Of a stretch of 64,000 bases of DNA, positions 54,219-64,000 are shown in pieces. The stretch is from Sinisalibacter lacisalsi (GTDB lineage Bacteria; Pseudomonadota; Alphaproteobacteria; Rhodobacterales; Rhodobacteraceae): assembly GCF_014640115.1 (NCBI RefSeq), contig NZ_BMGI01000001.1, forward strand, positions 84,501-148,500, in the 5' to 3' direction. The translations under genes and the position numbers were made by a program. A model generated the notes under the pieces. It did no database searches. It was not told the origin of the DNA and was given only the letters and a program-made list of their open reading frames with translations. Positions within the stretch are counted from its first letter, which is position 1; each line of letters starts with the position of its first letter.

Positions 54219-54617
54219 ATGAAATATCCTTTCGCAGTCGCAGCAATGCGGAACGTCATCGGGGCCCTGATCCTTGGCCTGTCCACGTTTTCCAGCCCTG
54301 CCGCCGCAGGCGAGCTTCGACTTCTCATGTTCGAGCAGGAGGGCTGTATCTGGTGCGCCCGCTGGGAGCGCGAGATTGGCGTCGCCTACCCCAACACCGA
54401 GCAGGCCGCGCGCGCGCCACTGACCCGGTTCGACCTTCGCGACAAGCTTCCCGACGACATCTCGCTGGTTCGCCGGGCGCATATCACGCCAACCTTCGTG
54501 CTGCTTTCGGATGGCGCGGAAGTCGGGCGGATCGAGGGCCATCCCGGCGGCGATTTCTTCTGGTTCCTGCTCGATGAACTGATCAAAAAGACCACCGGCA
54601 CCCCCGCCGAAAACTGA
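54219..54617 (+). CDS. soxS: Thioredoxin-like SoxS
   Basis: 132 residues; signal segment 9-30 (IGALILGLSTFSSPAAAG), then a small thioredoxin fold with CIWC (Cys43 and Cys46 in QEGCIWCARWE) and ITPTFVLL as cis-Pro loop. SoxS of other bacteria reactivates SoxYZ in the periplasm. It stands divergent from soxV, as in other sox loci, but the gene beside it is a DUF302 protein and not soxR. Confidence 0.86.
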   Translation: MKYPFAVAAMRNVIGALILGLSTFSSPAAAGELRLLMFEQEGCIWCARWEREIGVAYPNTEQAARAPLTRFDLRDKLPDDISLVRRAHITPTFVLLSDGAEVGRIEGHPGGDFFWFLLDELIKKTTGTPAEN

Positions 54618-54639
54618 CCCAACCAAGGAGGAGAAAACC

Positions 54640-55092
54640 ATGAAAAAACTTGCCATCGCTGCCGCTGTCGCGCTTGCCGTCGCGGCTCCGGCGCAGGCGG
54701 AGGAGCACGCGCCCGTCGCCCGCACGGTTTCCGGCGCCTATGACGACGTGATGTTCGACGTCGAAACCGCGATCACCAACGCGGGCCTCGTGATCGACGC
54801 GGTCAACCACGTGGGCGACATGCTGGAACGCACCAAGGAAGACGTCGGCGGCACCGAAACGCTGTTCACCAACGCCAAGGTGTTCAACTTCTGCTCCGCC
54901 GACGTGAGCCGCGCGGTGATGGAGGCAGACCCGATGAACCTGCAGTTCTGCCCCTACACCATCTTCGTGATGGAGCAGCCCGGAACCGTGGGCGAAGTCA
55001 CCGTCGGCCGCCGGTCCTATCCCTCGGGCGCGATGGAGCAGGTCAGCGCCATGCTCGACAGCATCATCGACGAAGCGCTGTCCGGCTACTGA
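54640..55092 (+). CDS. Secreted DUF302-family protein (1)
   Basis: 150 residues; signal peptide cleaved near PAQAEE (about 21), then a DUF302 domain: VMFDVETAITNAGLVIDAVNHVGDML and CSADVSRAVMEADPMNLQFCPYTIFV. Two Cys in the periplasmic domain may pair. It follows soxS by 22 bases with its own AAGGAGGAG, so it is probably co-transcribed. DUF302 proteins are reported near sulfur genes in other bacteria; their function is unknown. Confidence 0.85.
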   Translation: MKKLAIAAAVALAVAAPAQAEEHAPVARTVSGAYDDVMFDVETAITNAGLVIDAVNHVGDMLERTKEDVGGTETLFTNAKVFNFCSADVSRAVMEADPMNLQFCPYTIFVMEQPGTVGEVTVGRRSYPSGAMEQVSAMLDSIIDEALSGY

Positions 55093-55104
55093 CCCGCTGA
55101 AGAA

Positions 55105-55130
55105 AGAGGGGAGCTCAGAAGCTCCCCTCT
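55105..55130. terminator. Hairpin between the two DUF302 genes
   Basis: Perfect 10-bp stem AGAGGGGAGC (55105-55114) / GCTCCCCTCT (55121-55130) with loop TCAGAA. On the minus strand it is followed by TTTCTTC. The minus-strand gene ends inside the hairpin: its TGA (55115-55117) is in the loop. Confidence 0.75.
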
Positions 55131-55681
55131 GCCGCCTGATCCAGAATCGCGAGAATCGTTTCCTTCACGCCCAAGGCCTCTTCGAGAAGCTCGGGCGGCA
55201 GCGGTTTGCCCCCGTGGATCATCATGTCCATGTCGAGCGAGTAGATCCACAAGTCGCCATTGGCGTCCTCGACCAGTGAAACACGGCACGGCAGATAGGC
55301 CGAATAGGCCTCGGAAACCTCCACCATCTTCGCCGCCGTCATCGGGTTGCAGTAGAGATAGATCTTCAGCTTGCGCCACTCGCTCCCCTGCATCAGCGAA
55401 ACCTGTTCGCCGAGCGGCAGAGAACCCACGTCGCGGATGTTCTGTTCCAGCGCCACCGACTTGATCGATTCGTCGATCTCCTCGAAGGTCAGCCCATCGG
55501 CCACCTTGCGCTTCCACACGGTCGCCTCTGCCGAGTTGCCGGTTTCGGCCAAGCGCATGGCCATGTTCCAATACACTCCGGGCGCCTGCGGATCGAAGCC
55601 GCGAAACGTCCAGAACACCCAGCCCGTCGCGACAACCGAGACCAGACCTATTACCATCAAAATGGCGCGAATTACCTTCAT
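55115..55681 (-). CDS. Membrane-anchored DUF302-family protein (2)
   Basis: 188 residues; one N-terminal membrane segment (about 4-26; IRAILMVIGLVSVVATGWVFW), then a periplasmic domain with YLYCNPMTAAKMVEVSEAYSAYLPCRVSLVED, the DUF302 core. It converges on the first DUF302 gene, and the last codons are part of the terminator stem between them. Function unknown. Confidence 0.8.
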   Translation of the reverse strand: MKVIRAILMVIGLVSVVATGWVFWTFRGFDPQAPGVYWNMAMRLAETGNSAEATVWKRKVADGLTFEEIDESIKSVALEQNIRDVGSLPLGEQVSLMQGSEWRKLKIYLYCNPMTAAKMVEVSEAYSAYLPCRVSLVEDANGDLWIYSLDMDMMIHGGKPLPPELLEEALGVKETILAILDQAAEGSF

Positions 55682-55983
55682 GCGACGAGCCTCCCTGTTT
55701 CTCTCCGCTTACTACCATATCCGTTTCAGGAGGCCGCCAAGTCAAGCGTCGAAGCAAGGCGGCCTCCTCGGGCCGCACAAGTGTTGCGCCTGAAAGGCCG
55801 CCGTCAGCCGCTTCGAACCGCCAGCTATGTCAGGACTCTCAAGGTGTTGCGGCCACGCTGAAGCGCACACGCCGCCGGGGCAATCAATGCGAAGCATGTC
55901 CGGCCACGGCAGGCCGTGCCGCCCGAGAACGGACGATTGCCCGCGTTTTCCCGGCATTCATGAGCAGCTATATTCGGGGGAAA
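55682..55983. other. 302-bp gap with a 10-bp inverted repeat
   Basis: No gene is supported. GGAGGCCGCC (55729-55738) and GGCGGCCTCC (55758-55767) are perfect inverted arms 19 bases apart, about 50 bases upstream of the DUF302 (2) start. The rest lies downstream of tRNA-Leu; I see no clear terminator for the tRNA. Confidence 0.4.
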
Positions 55984-56070
55984 TGGTGCCCAGGAGAGGA
56001 CTCGAACCTCCACGACCTTTCGATCACTGGTACCTGAAACCAGCGCGTCTACCAATTCCGCCACCTGGGC
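55984..56070 (-). tRNA. tRNA-Leu (anticodon CAG)
   Basis: Read on the minus strand, the acceptor strand GCCCAGG pairs with CCTGGGC; a D-arm with GGCGGAATTGGTAGACG, an anticodon stem CTGGT/ACCAG around loop TTCAGGT (anticodon CAG), a long variable arm as in class II tRNAs, and a T-arm with GGTTCGAGTCC. The terminal CCA is encoded. 87 bases with CCA. Confidence 0.95.
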
Positions 56071-56211
56071 AGGTGTCGTGGAGCCGCGATGTAAGGCCAG
56101 TGCCGGGCGGTGTCAACGGGATTCGCGGCGGAAAGCGGGCGCCGCGTTTGCGGCTTGTCCCGACAGGCCCGCGGGGCTATTCAGGGCCGCGCATCATCCG
56201 AGGAGATTACC

Positions 56212-57192
56212 ATGTCGAAACTGGTGACGATCTACGGCGGCTCGGGCTTTGTCGGGCGTTACATCGCCCAGCGCATGGCGCGCGCCGGTTGGCGGGTTCG
56301 CGTCGCGGTGCGCCGGCCCAACGAGGCCCTTTTCGTGCGCACCTATGGCGTTGTCGGGCAGGTCGAGCCGGTGCTGGCCAACATTCGCAACGAAGCCTCG
56401 GTGGCGCAGGCGATGCAGGGCGCAGACGCCGTGGTCAATTGCGTGGGCACCTTCGACAAGGGCGGCAAGAACAACTTCGGCGCGGTCCAGCACGAAGGTG
56501 CGGAACGCATCGCCCGGCTCGCAGCGGCGGAAGGTGTGGAGACACTCGTTCATATTTCGGCGATCGGGGCCGACAAGGATGGCGACACGCTTTACGCGCA
56601 ATCCAAGGGCAAGGGCGAAGAAGCCATCTTGAGGCATTTTCCGAACGCCGTGATCCTGCGCCCCTCGGTGGTTTTCGGCGCCGAGGACCAATTCTTCAAC
56701 CGTTTCGCCGGGATGACCCGGCTGAGCCCGGTGCTATCGGTCGTCGGGGCAGAGACGAAGTTCCAGCCGGTGTTCGTCGATGACGTGGCCGCCGCTGCCG
56801 CGCATGGCGCGACCGGCAAGGCCGTTCCGGGGATCTACGAACTGGGCGGCCCCGAGGTGAAGACCTTTCGCGAGTTGATGCGGATGATGCTGGAGGTGAT
56901 TCAGCGCCGCCGCCTGATCCTGAACCTGCCGTTCGGCCTCGCCCGGATGATGGCCTGGTTCTTCGATCTCGGGCAATCGCTGTCGGGCGGCCTGTTCAAG
57001 GCGCCGCTCACGGTCGACCAGGTCAAGAGCCTGCGTCACGACAACGTCGTGAGCGCGGGTGCGAAGGGCTTCGCCGATCTGGGGATAGAACCGCGCGCGA
57101 TGGCGTCGATCCTGCCGGAATACCTGTGGCGTTTCCGAACGTCGGGCCAGTATGCCGCGATCAAGGCCTCGGCGAAGAACCTGAAAGCCTGA
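56212..57192 (+). CDS. NDUFA9-type NAD(P)-binding protein (complex I-associated)
   Basis: 326 residues of the atypical short-chain dehydrogenase family. The nucleotide-binding motif TIYGGSGFVGRYIAQ is at 6-20; VNCVGTFDKGG and LVHISAIGAD follow, and VILRPSVVFGAEDQFFNRFA is the family block. Alphaproteobacterial homologues are called complex I NDUFA9 subunit family because of similarity to the mitochondrial accessory subunit. No nuo gene is nearby. Start 56212 has GAGGAGATTACC upstream. Confidence 0.88.
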   Translation: MSKLVTIYGGSGFVGRYIAQRMARAGWRVRVAVRRPNEALFVRTYGVVGQVEPVLANIRNEASVAQAMQGADAVVNCVGTFDKGGKNNFGAVQHEGAERIARLAAAEGVETLVHISAIGADKDGDTLYAQSKGKGEEAILRHFPNAVILRPSVVFGAEDQFFNRFAGMTRLSPVLSVVGAETKFQPVFVDDVAAAAAHGATGKAVPGIYELGGPEVKTFRELMRMMLEVIQRRRLILNLPFGLARMMAWFFDLGQSLSGGLFKAPLTVDQVKSLRHDNVVSAGAKGFADLGIEPRAMASILPEYLWRFRTSGQYAAIKASAKNLKA

Positions 57193-57194
57193 GG

Positions 57195-57998
57195 TCAGGT
57201 GTAGGCGAACAGCAGCAGGACGATCCCGAGGATGACCCGGTAGATCACGTAGGGCGTGAAGCTCACGGTCTTGAGCAACCGCATCATCAGGCTGAGCGCG
57301 AGCAGAGCCGAGACGAAGGCGAAAGCGGCTGCGATGGCGCCGTCTCGCGCGGCCGCAATATCGGCGGTTGCCGCCACCTCGAGGCTCAGGAATGCACCGG
57401 AGGCGAGGATGGTCGGGATCGACATCAGCATGGCGAGGCGCGCACCGTCTTCGCGGCTGTAGCCCAGCGCCCGCGCGCCAGAGATCGTGGCGCCTGAACG
57501 CGATGTGCCCGGGATGAGGGCGATGGCCTGCCAGAACCCCATGACGATCGCGTCACGCAACGACCAGTCGCCCACCCGCTTCACCTCGGCGCCACGCTGG
57601 TCGGTCCAGTACAGCACGATGCCGAAGAGCAGCATCGTCCAGCCGATCACCGCGACCGAGCGCATGGCATCGTCGAGGCCGGTGAGCTTGAGCGCGAGGC
57701 CGAACAGCACCACCGGAACCGTCGCCACGCCGAGCAGGAAGGCGAGCCGCGCACCCGGCGTGTCGATCCGGCCCCTGATGAGCCGTGGCAGCCCGGCCAC
57801 AGCGCTGGCGACATCATGCCGGAAATAGAGGATGACGGCGCCGAGCGTGCCCACGTGCACGGCCACGTCTATCACCTGCCCCTGGTCTGCGAGCCCGGTG
57901 ACATTTGGCAAGAGAATCAGGTGCCCCGATGAGGAAACCGGCAGGAACTCCGTCAAACCCTGGATGACGGCGACAAGAAAGAGGTGCCAGAGAGACAT
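57195..57998 (-). CDS. uppP: Undecaprenyl-diphosphate phosphatase
   Basis: 267-residue membrane enzyme that regenerates undecaprenyl phosphate for peptidoglycan synthesis; also confers bacitracin tolerance. Both active-site blocks are present: GLTEFLPVSSSGHLIL near the N-terminus and ALIPGTSRSGATISGARALG near residue 160. Eight hydrophobic segments. It ends 2 bases from the convergent NDUFA9-type gene. Confidence 0.95.
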   Translation of the reverse strand: MSLWHLFLVAVIQGLTEFLPVSSSGHLILLPNVTGLADQGQVIDVAVHVGTLGAVILYFRHDVASAVAGLPRLIRGRIDTPGARLAFLLGVATVPVVLFGLALKLTGLDDAMRSVAVIGWTMLLFGIVLYWTDQRGAEVKRVGDWSLRDAIVMGFWQAIALIPGTSRSGATISGARALGYSREDGARLAMLMSIPTILASGAFLSLEVAATADIAAARDGAIAAAFAFVSALLALSLMMRLLKTVSFTPYVIYRVILGIVLLLFAYT

Positions 57999-58062
57999 TG
58001 GCCGATAGCCTTCGAAAATGATACCCCAAGCTAACTACTGGAAATTGAAAGGAAAGGGAAAT

Positions 58063-58155
58063 TTTAGGTCATAATTACTGATATTTAAGCGACACAACCC
58101 CGGACCCCGCCAAGGCCCGGACCGGAAAAACCGCACATTTAGGTCAGCATAACTG
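58063..58155. promoter_or_regulatory. Direct-repeat boxes upstream of gltD
   Basis: TTTAGGTCATAATTACTG (58063-58080) and TTTAGGTCAGCATAACTG (58138-58155) agree at 15 of 18 positions and are 75 bases apart, in the AT-rich part of the uppP-gltD gap. Their placement 58 and 133 bases before the gltD ATG suggests paired regulator sites; the protein is unknown. Confidence 0.45.
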
Positions 58156-58212
58156 CCTTTTCTTTTCCGGAATCCCTGCTAAACAGTCGCTCCGAGGAAG
58201 ACGGAGGCAAAA

Positions 58213-59649
58213 ATGGCAAAGCAGCCGATGCTGAAATTCGTGGACGTGGCGCGCGACATGCCGGTGAAACGCAGCGCGCAAGAACGCAGCCATGATTTCG
58301 ACGAGATCTATGCGGAATACGCGGATGCGAAGGCCGCCGAGCAGGCATCGCGTTGCAGCCAGTGCGGCGTGCCCTATTGCCAGTCGCACTGCCCGCTGCA
58401 CAACAACATCCCCGACTGGCTGCAGATGACGGCGATGGGCCGACTGAAGGAAGCCTATGAGCTCAGCCAGGCGACCAACACATTTCCAGAGATCTGTGGC
58501 CGCATCTGCCCGCAAGACAGGCTCTGCGAGGGCAACTGCGTGATCGAGCAGTCGGGCCACGGCACCGTGACGATCGGCGCCGTCGAGAAATACATCACCG
58601 ACACCGCCTGGGAGCGGGGCTGGGTCGAGGAGATCGTGCCGCGCGCGGAGCGCGGTGAGAGCGTGGGCGTCATCGGCGCCGGGCCGGGCGGTCTGGCCGC
58701 CGCCGACGTTCTGCGCCGCGCGGGCGTTCAGGTCACGGTCTACGACCGGCACGACCGGGCCGGCGGGCTGATGACCTACGGCATCCCCGGCTTCAAGCTG
58801 GAGAAAGACGTGGTGATGCGCCGCGTCGAACAGCTCGAACGCGCGGGCGTGAAATTCGTGCTCAACTGCAACGTGGGCGAAGACATCTCGTTCCAGGCGA
58901 TCCGCGGCCAGCACGATGCGGTGCTCGTGGCCACCGGCGTTTACAAGACGCGCGATCTCGGCGGGCCGGGGGCGGGCGCGGCCGGCATCGTGCCCGCGCT
59001 CGACTACCTGACCGCCTCGAACCGGATCGGCTTCGGCGACGAGGTGGAGGAATTCGACAACGGCACCCTCAACGCCAAGGGCAAGAAGGTTGTCGTGATC
59101 GGCGGCGGCGACACCGCGATGGACTGCGTGCGCACCGCGATCCGGCAGGGCGCCACCAGCGTGAAATGCCTCTACCGACGCGACCGTGCCAACATGCCCG
59201 GCTCGCAACGCGAAGTGGCCAACGCCGAGGAAGAGGGCGTGAAGTTCGTCTGGCTTTCCAATCCCAAGGGCTTCACCGGCGATCCCGTTACCGGCGTGAA
59301 GGTGCAGAAGATGCGCCTCGGCGAGCCGGACGCAACGGGCCGACAGAGCCCCGAGCCGATCGAAGGGTCGGACTACACCGAAGACGCCGATCTGGTGATC
59401 AAGGCGCTCGGCTTCGAGCCGGAAGACCTGCCCGCGCTCTGGGGCGAGGACGCGCTGCCCGTCACACGCTGGGGCACGGTGCTGGCCGAGTTCAACTCGG
59501 GGGCAACCAGCCTGCCCGACGTCTACGCCGCCGGTGATATCGTGCGCGGCGCCTCGCTCGTGGTCTGGGCAATTCGGGACGGGCGCGATGCGGCCAACGC
59601 GATGCTCAAGGCTTTCGACGAACAGGGCGCGCAGGTCGCGGCGGAGTAA
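58213..59649 (+). CDS. gltD: Glutamate synthase [NADPH] small subunit
   Basis: 478 residues. N-terminal [4Fe-4S] cysteines in RCSQCGVPYCQSHCPLHNNIP and CGRICPQDRLCEGNC; FAD motif GVIGAGPGGLAAADVL near 156; NADPH motif VVIGGGDTAMDCVRTA near 298; and C-terminal YAAGDIVRGASLVVWAIRDGRDAA. It passes electrons from NADPH to GltB. AGACGGAGG precedes the start. Confidence 0.96.
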   Translation: MAKQPMLKFVDVARDMPVKRSAQERSHDFDEIYAEYADAKAAEQASRCSQCGVPYCQSHCPLHNNIPDWLQMTAMGRLKEAYELSQATNTFPEICGRICPQDRLCEGNCVIEQSGHGTVTIGAVEKYITDTAWERGWVEEIVPRAERGESVGVIGAGPGGLAAADVLRRAGVQVTVYDRHDRAGGLMTYGIPGFKLEKDVVMRRVEQLERAGVKFVLNCNVGEDISFQAIRGQHDAVLVATGVYKTRDLGGPGAGAAGIVPALDYLTASNRIGFGDEVEEFDNGTLNAKGKKVVVIGGGDTAMDCVRTAIRQGATSVKCLYRRDRANMPGSQREVANAEEEGVKFVWLSNPKGFTGDPVTGVKVQKMRLGEPDATGRQSPEPIEGSDYTEDADLVIKALGFEPEDLPALWGEDALPVTRWGTVLAEFNSGATSLPDVYAAGDIVRGASLVVWAIRDGRDAANAMLKAFDEQGAQVAAE

Positions 59650-59746
59650 GGCCAAGATATTCGCTTTGCGGCCCCGGAAACGGGCAGCGAACAACCTGGT
59701 CGGTGAAACCGGCATCAAAGGCAACCGGAACGAAGGACGCAGAAAA

Positions 59747-60476
59747 ATGCGATGGTCCGCGATCCATACCACGCTCGGCGCGCTCGCCTTCGCGTTGCCT
59801 GCCGCCGCGGCCGACTTCAGCCCGCCCCGGGGCTGCGAGGCGTTCCTGACCGTGCAGAGCCGGAGCTGCTCGGTCGCGCTTCAATGGCGCTGCGGCGCAG
59901 AGGCCGACAGCGATTTCTGGTCCGCCACCTTTTCGAGCGAAGGGCTCGAATCCATCGTGCGCTATTCGGCCGATTACCAGTGGCTCGACGCCGTCTACAT
60001 GTGGGACAATTCGCGCGAGGAGTTCCAGCCTCCCGCCACCGACCCGATCTCGCTGCGCACCCTGATCGACGCGGGTATCGACAGTTTCGATTTCACCATG
60101 CGCCGCTCGCAACCCGACCGCAGCTATGACCTGCGCGTTGTCGGGGCCGACTTGCTCACCGGCGAAACCGTCGAGGTCGACGGCTATAGCCTCGACGTGG
60201 TGCGCACCCGGGTGGAGATCACCGCCGAGGATGGCACAGTGGAATACAAGTCGGAAGGCCGGCAATATCTCTCGCGCCCGCTCCGTCAGTTCTTCCTCGG
60301 CACCGAACGGATATCGGCCCCGGATGGCTCGGTAGCGGAATATGATGATACCCCGGTCGACATCATCGAACCGGGAGAGCCCGGCTTCGGCGCGACCGAG
60401 CCGCTCTACGAATGCAATATCCAGGATGCAGCCATGACGCCCGCCGCCCCGCAGGCGGCGCAGAAGGAGACGACCC

Positions 60477-60490
<14 letters not shown>
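59747..60490 (+). CDS. Unknown secreted protein encoded between gltD and gltB
   Basis: 247 residues. The N-terminal signal peptide ends near PAAAADF (about 23); the rest is soluble, with Cys in RGCEAFLTVQSRSCSVALQWRCG that may form disulfides, and no motif I recognise. The reading frame extends upstream without a start; ATG 59747 gives the signal peptide. Its last 14 bases overlap gltB, so translation is likely coupled. Probably a Rhodobacterales conserved hypothetical; no function can be assigned. Confidence 0.72.

Positions 60491-64000
<3,510 letters not shown>

Noticed and set aside
55825-56064. Minus-strand frame beginning MAELVDALVSG
   Set aside because: Its start is a translation of the tRNA-Leu gene, a well-known false protein call; the rest is non-coding.

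Overview
This window looks like a chromosomal segment of an alphaproteobacterium of the order Rhodobacterales, most likely a marine roseobacter-type organism. It is GC-rich, nearly fully coding, and shows no insertion sequence, integrase, phage gene or CRISPR array. The lineage is suggested by the Sox thiosulfate genes, a TRAP transporter, mutY next to a DUF721 gene and dsbA, an NDUFA9-type protein next to uppP, and an intergenic GC-rich hairpin element of a type I remember from roseobacter genomes. These are family-level impressions; no database was searched.

Layout. 1-9.9 kb is housekeeping: dapB (cut by the window edge), rbfA-truB, deoA, a DUF1643 gene, an RTX-type calcium-binding protein, rpsO and pnp, with a cation antiporter gene inserted on the opposite strand between rpsO and pnp. 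9.9-17.6 kb holds a PPP phosphatase, a 1-Cys peroxiredoxin under a possible Irr-type box, an aldehyde dehydrogenase, a pseudouridine synthase, an overlapping thiolase-fRMsr-GFA-LysE operon and a STAS/anti-sigma-kinase pair. 17.6-36.2 kb carries hspQ, a lytic-transglycosylase-like lipoprotein, a UbiH-type hydroxylase, an amidase, an aminotransferase, ftsK, lolA, a CnoX/LON-N/Trm112 operon, xth, an AlkB-type hydroxylase, mutY, DUF721, dsbA and a divergent waaA-lpxK pair. 36.3-39.5 kb is a copper-export module (copper chaperone, copA, cueR) with a recognisable MerR-type promoter.

39.9-48.6 kb is the most interesting part. A GntR/FCD regulator with TGTATACA boxes stands in front of a one-carbon operon: two paralogous LigM/DesA-type tetrahydrofolate-dependent O-demethylases, a complete TRAP transporter, an alpha/beta hydrolase, a YciI-like protein and metF. 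I read this as uptake of a methoxylated organic acid, transfer of its O-methyl group to tetrahydrofolate, and oxidation of the resulting 5-methyl-THF by MetF.

48.6-55.7 kb is a compact sox locus (soxS divergent from soxVW, then soxXYZAB). It lacks soxCD, soxEF and soxR and is bordered by two convergent DUF302 genes. The sox and one-carbon operons converge on a shared terminator region.

55.9-64 kb holds tRNA-Leu(CAG), an NDUFA9-type protein, uppP, and gltD / unknown secreted protein / gltB (cut by the right edge), with a pair of direct-repeat boxes upstream of gltD.
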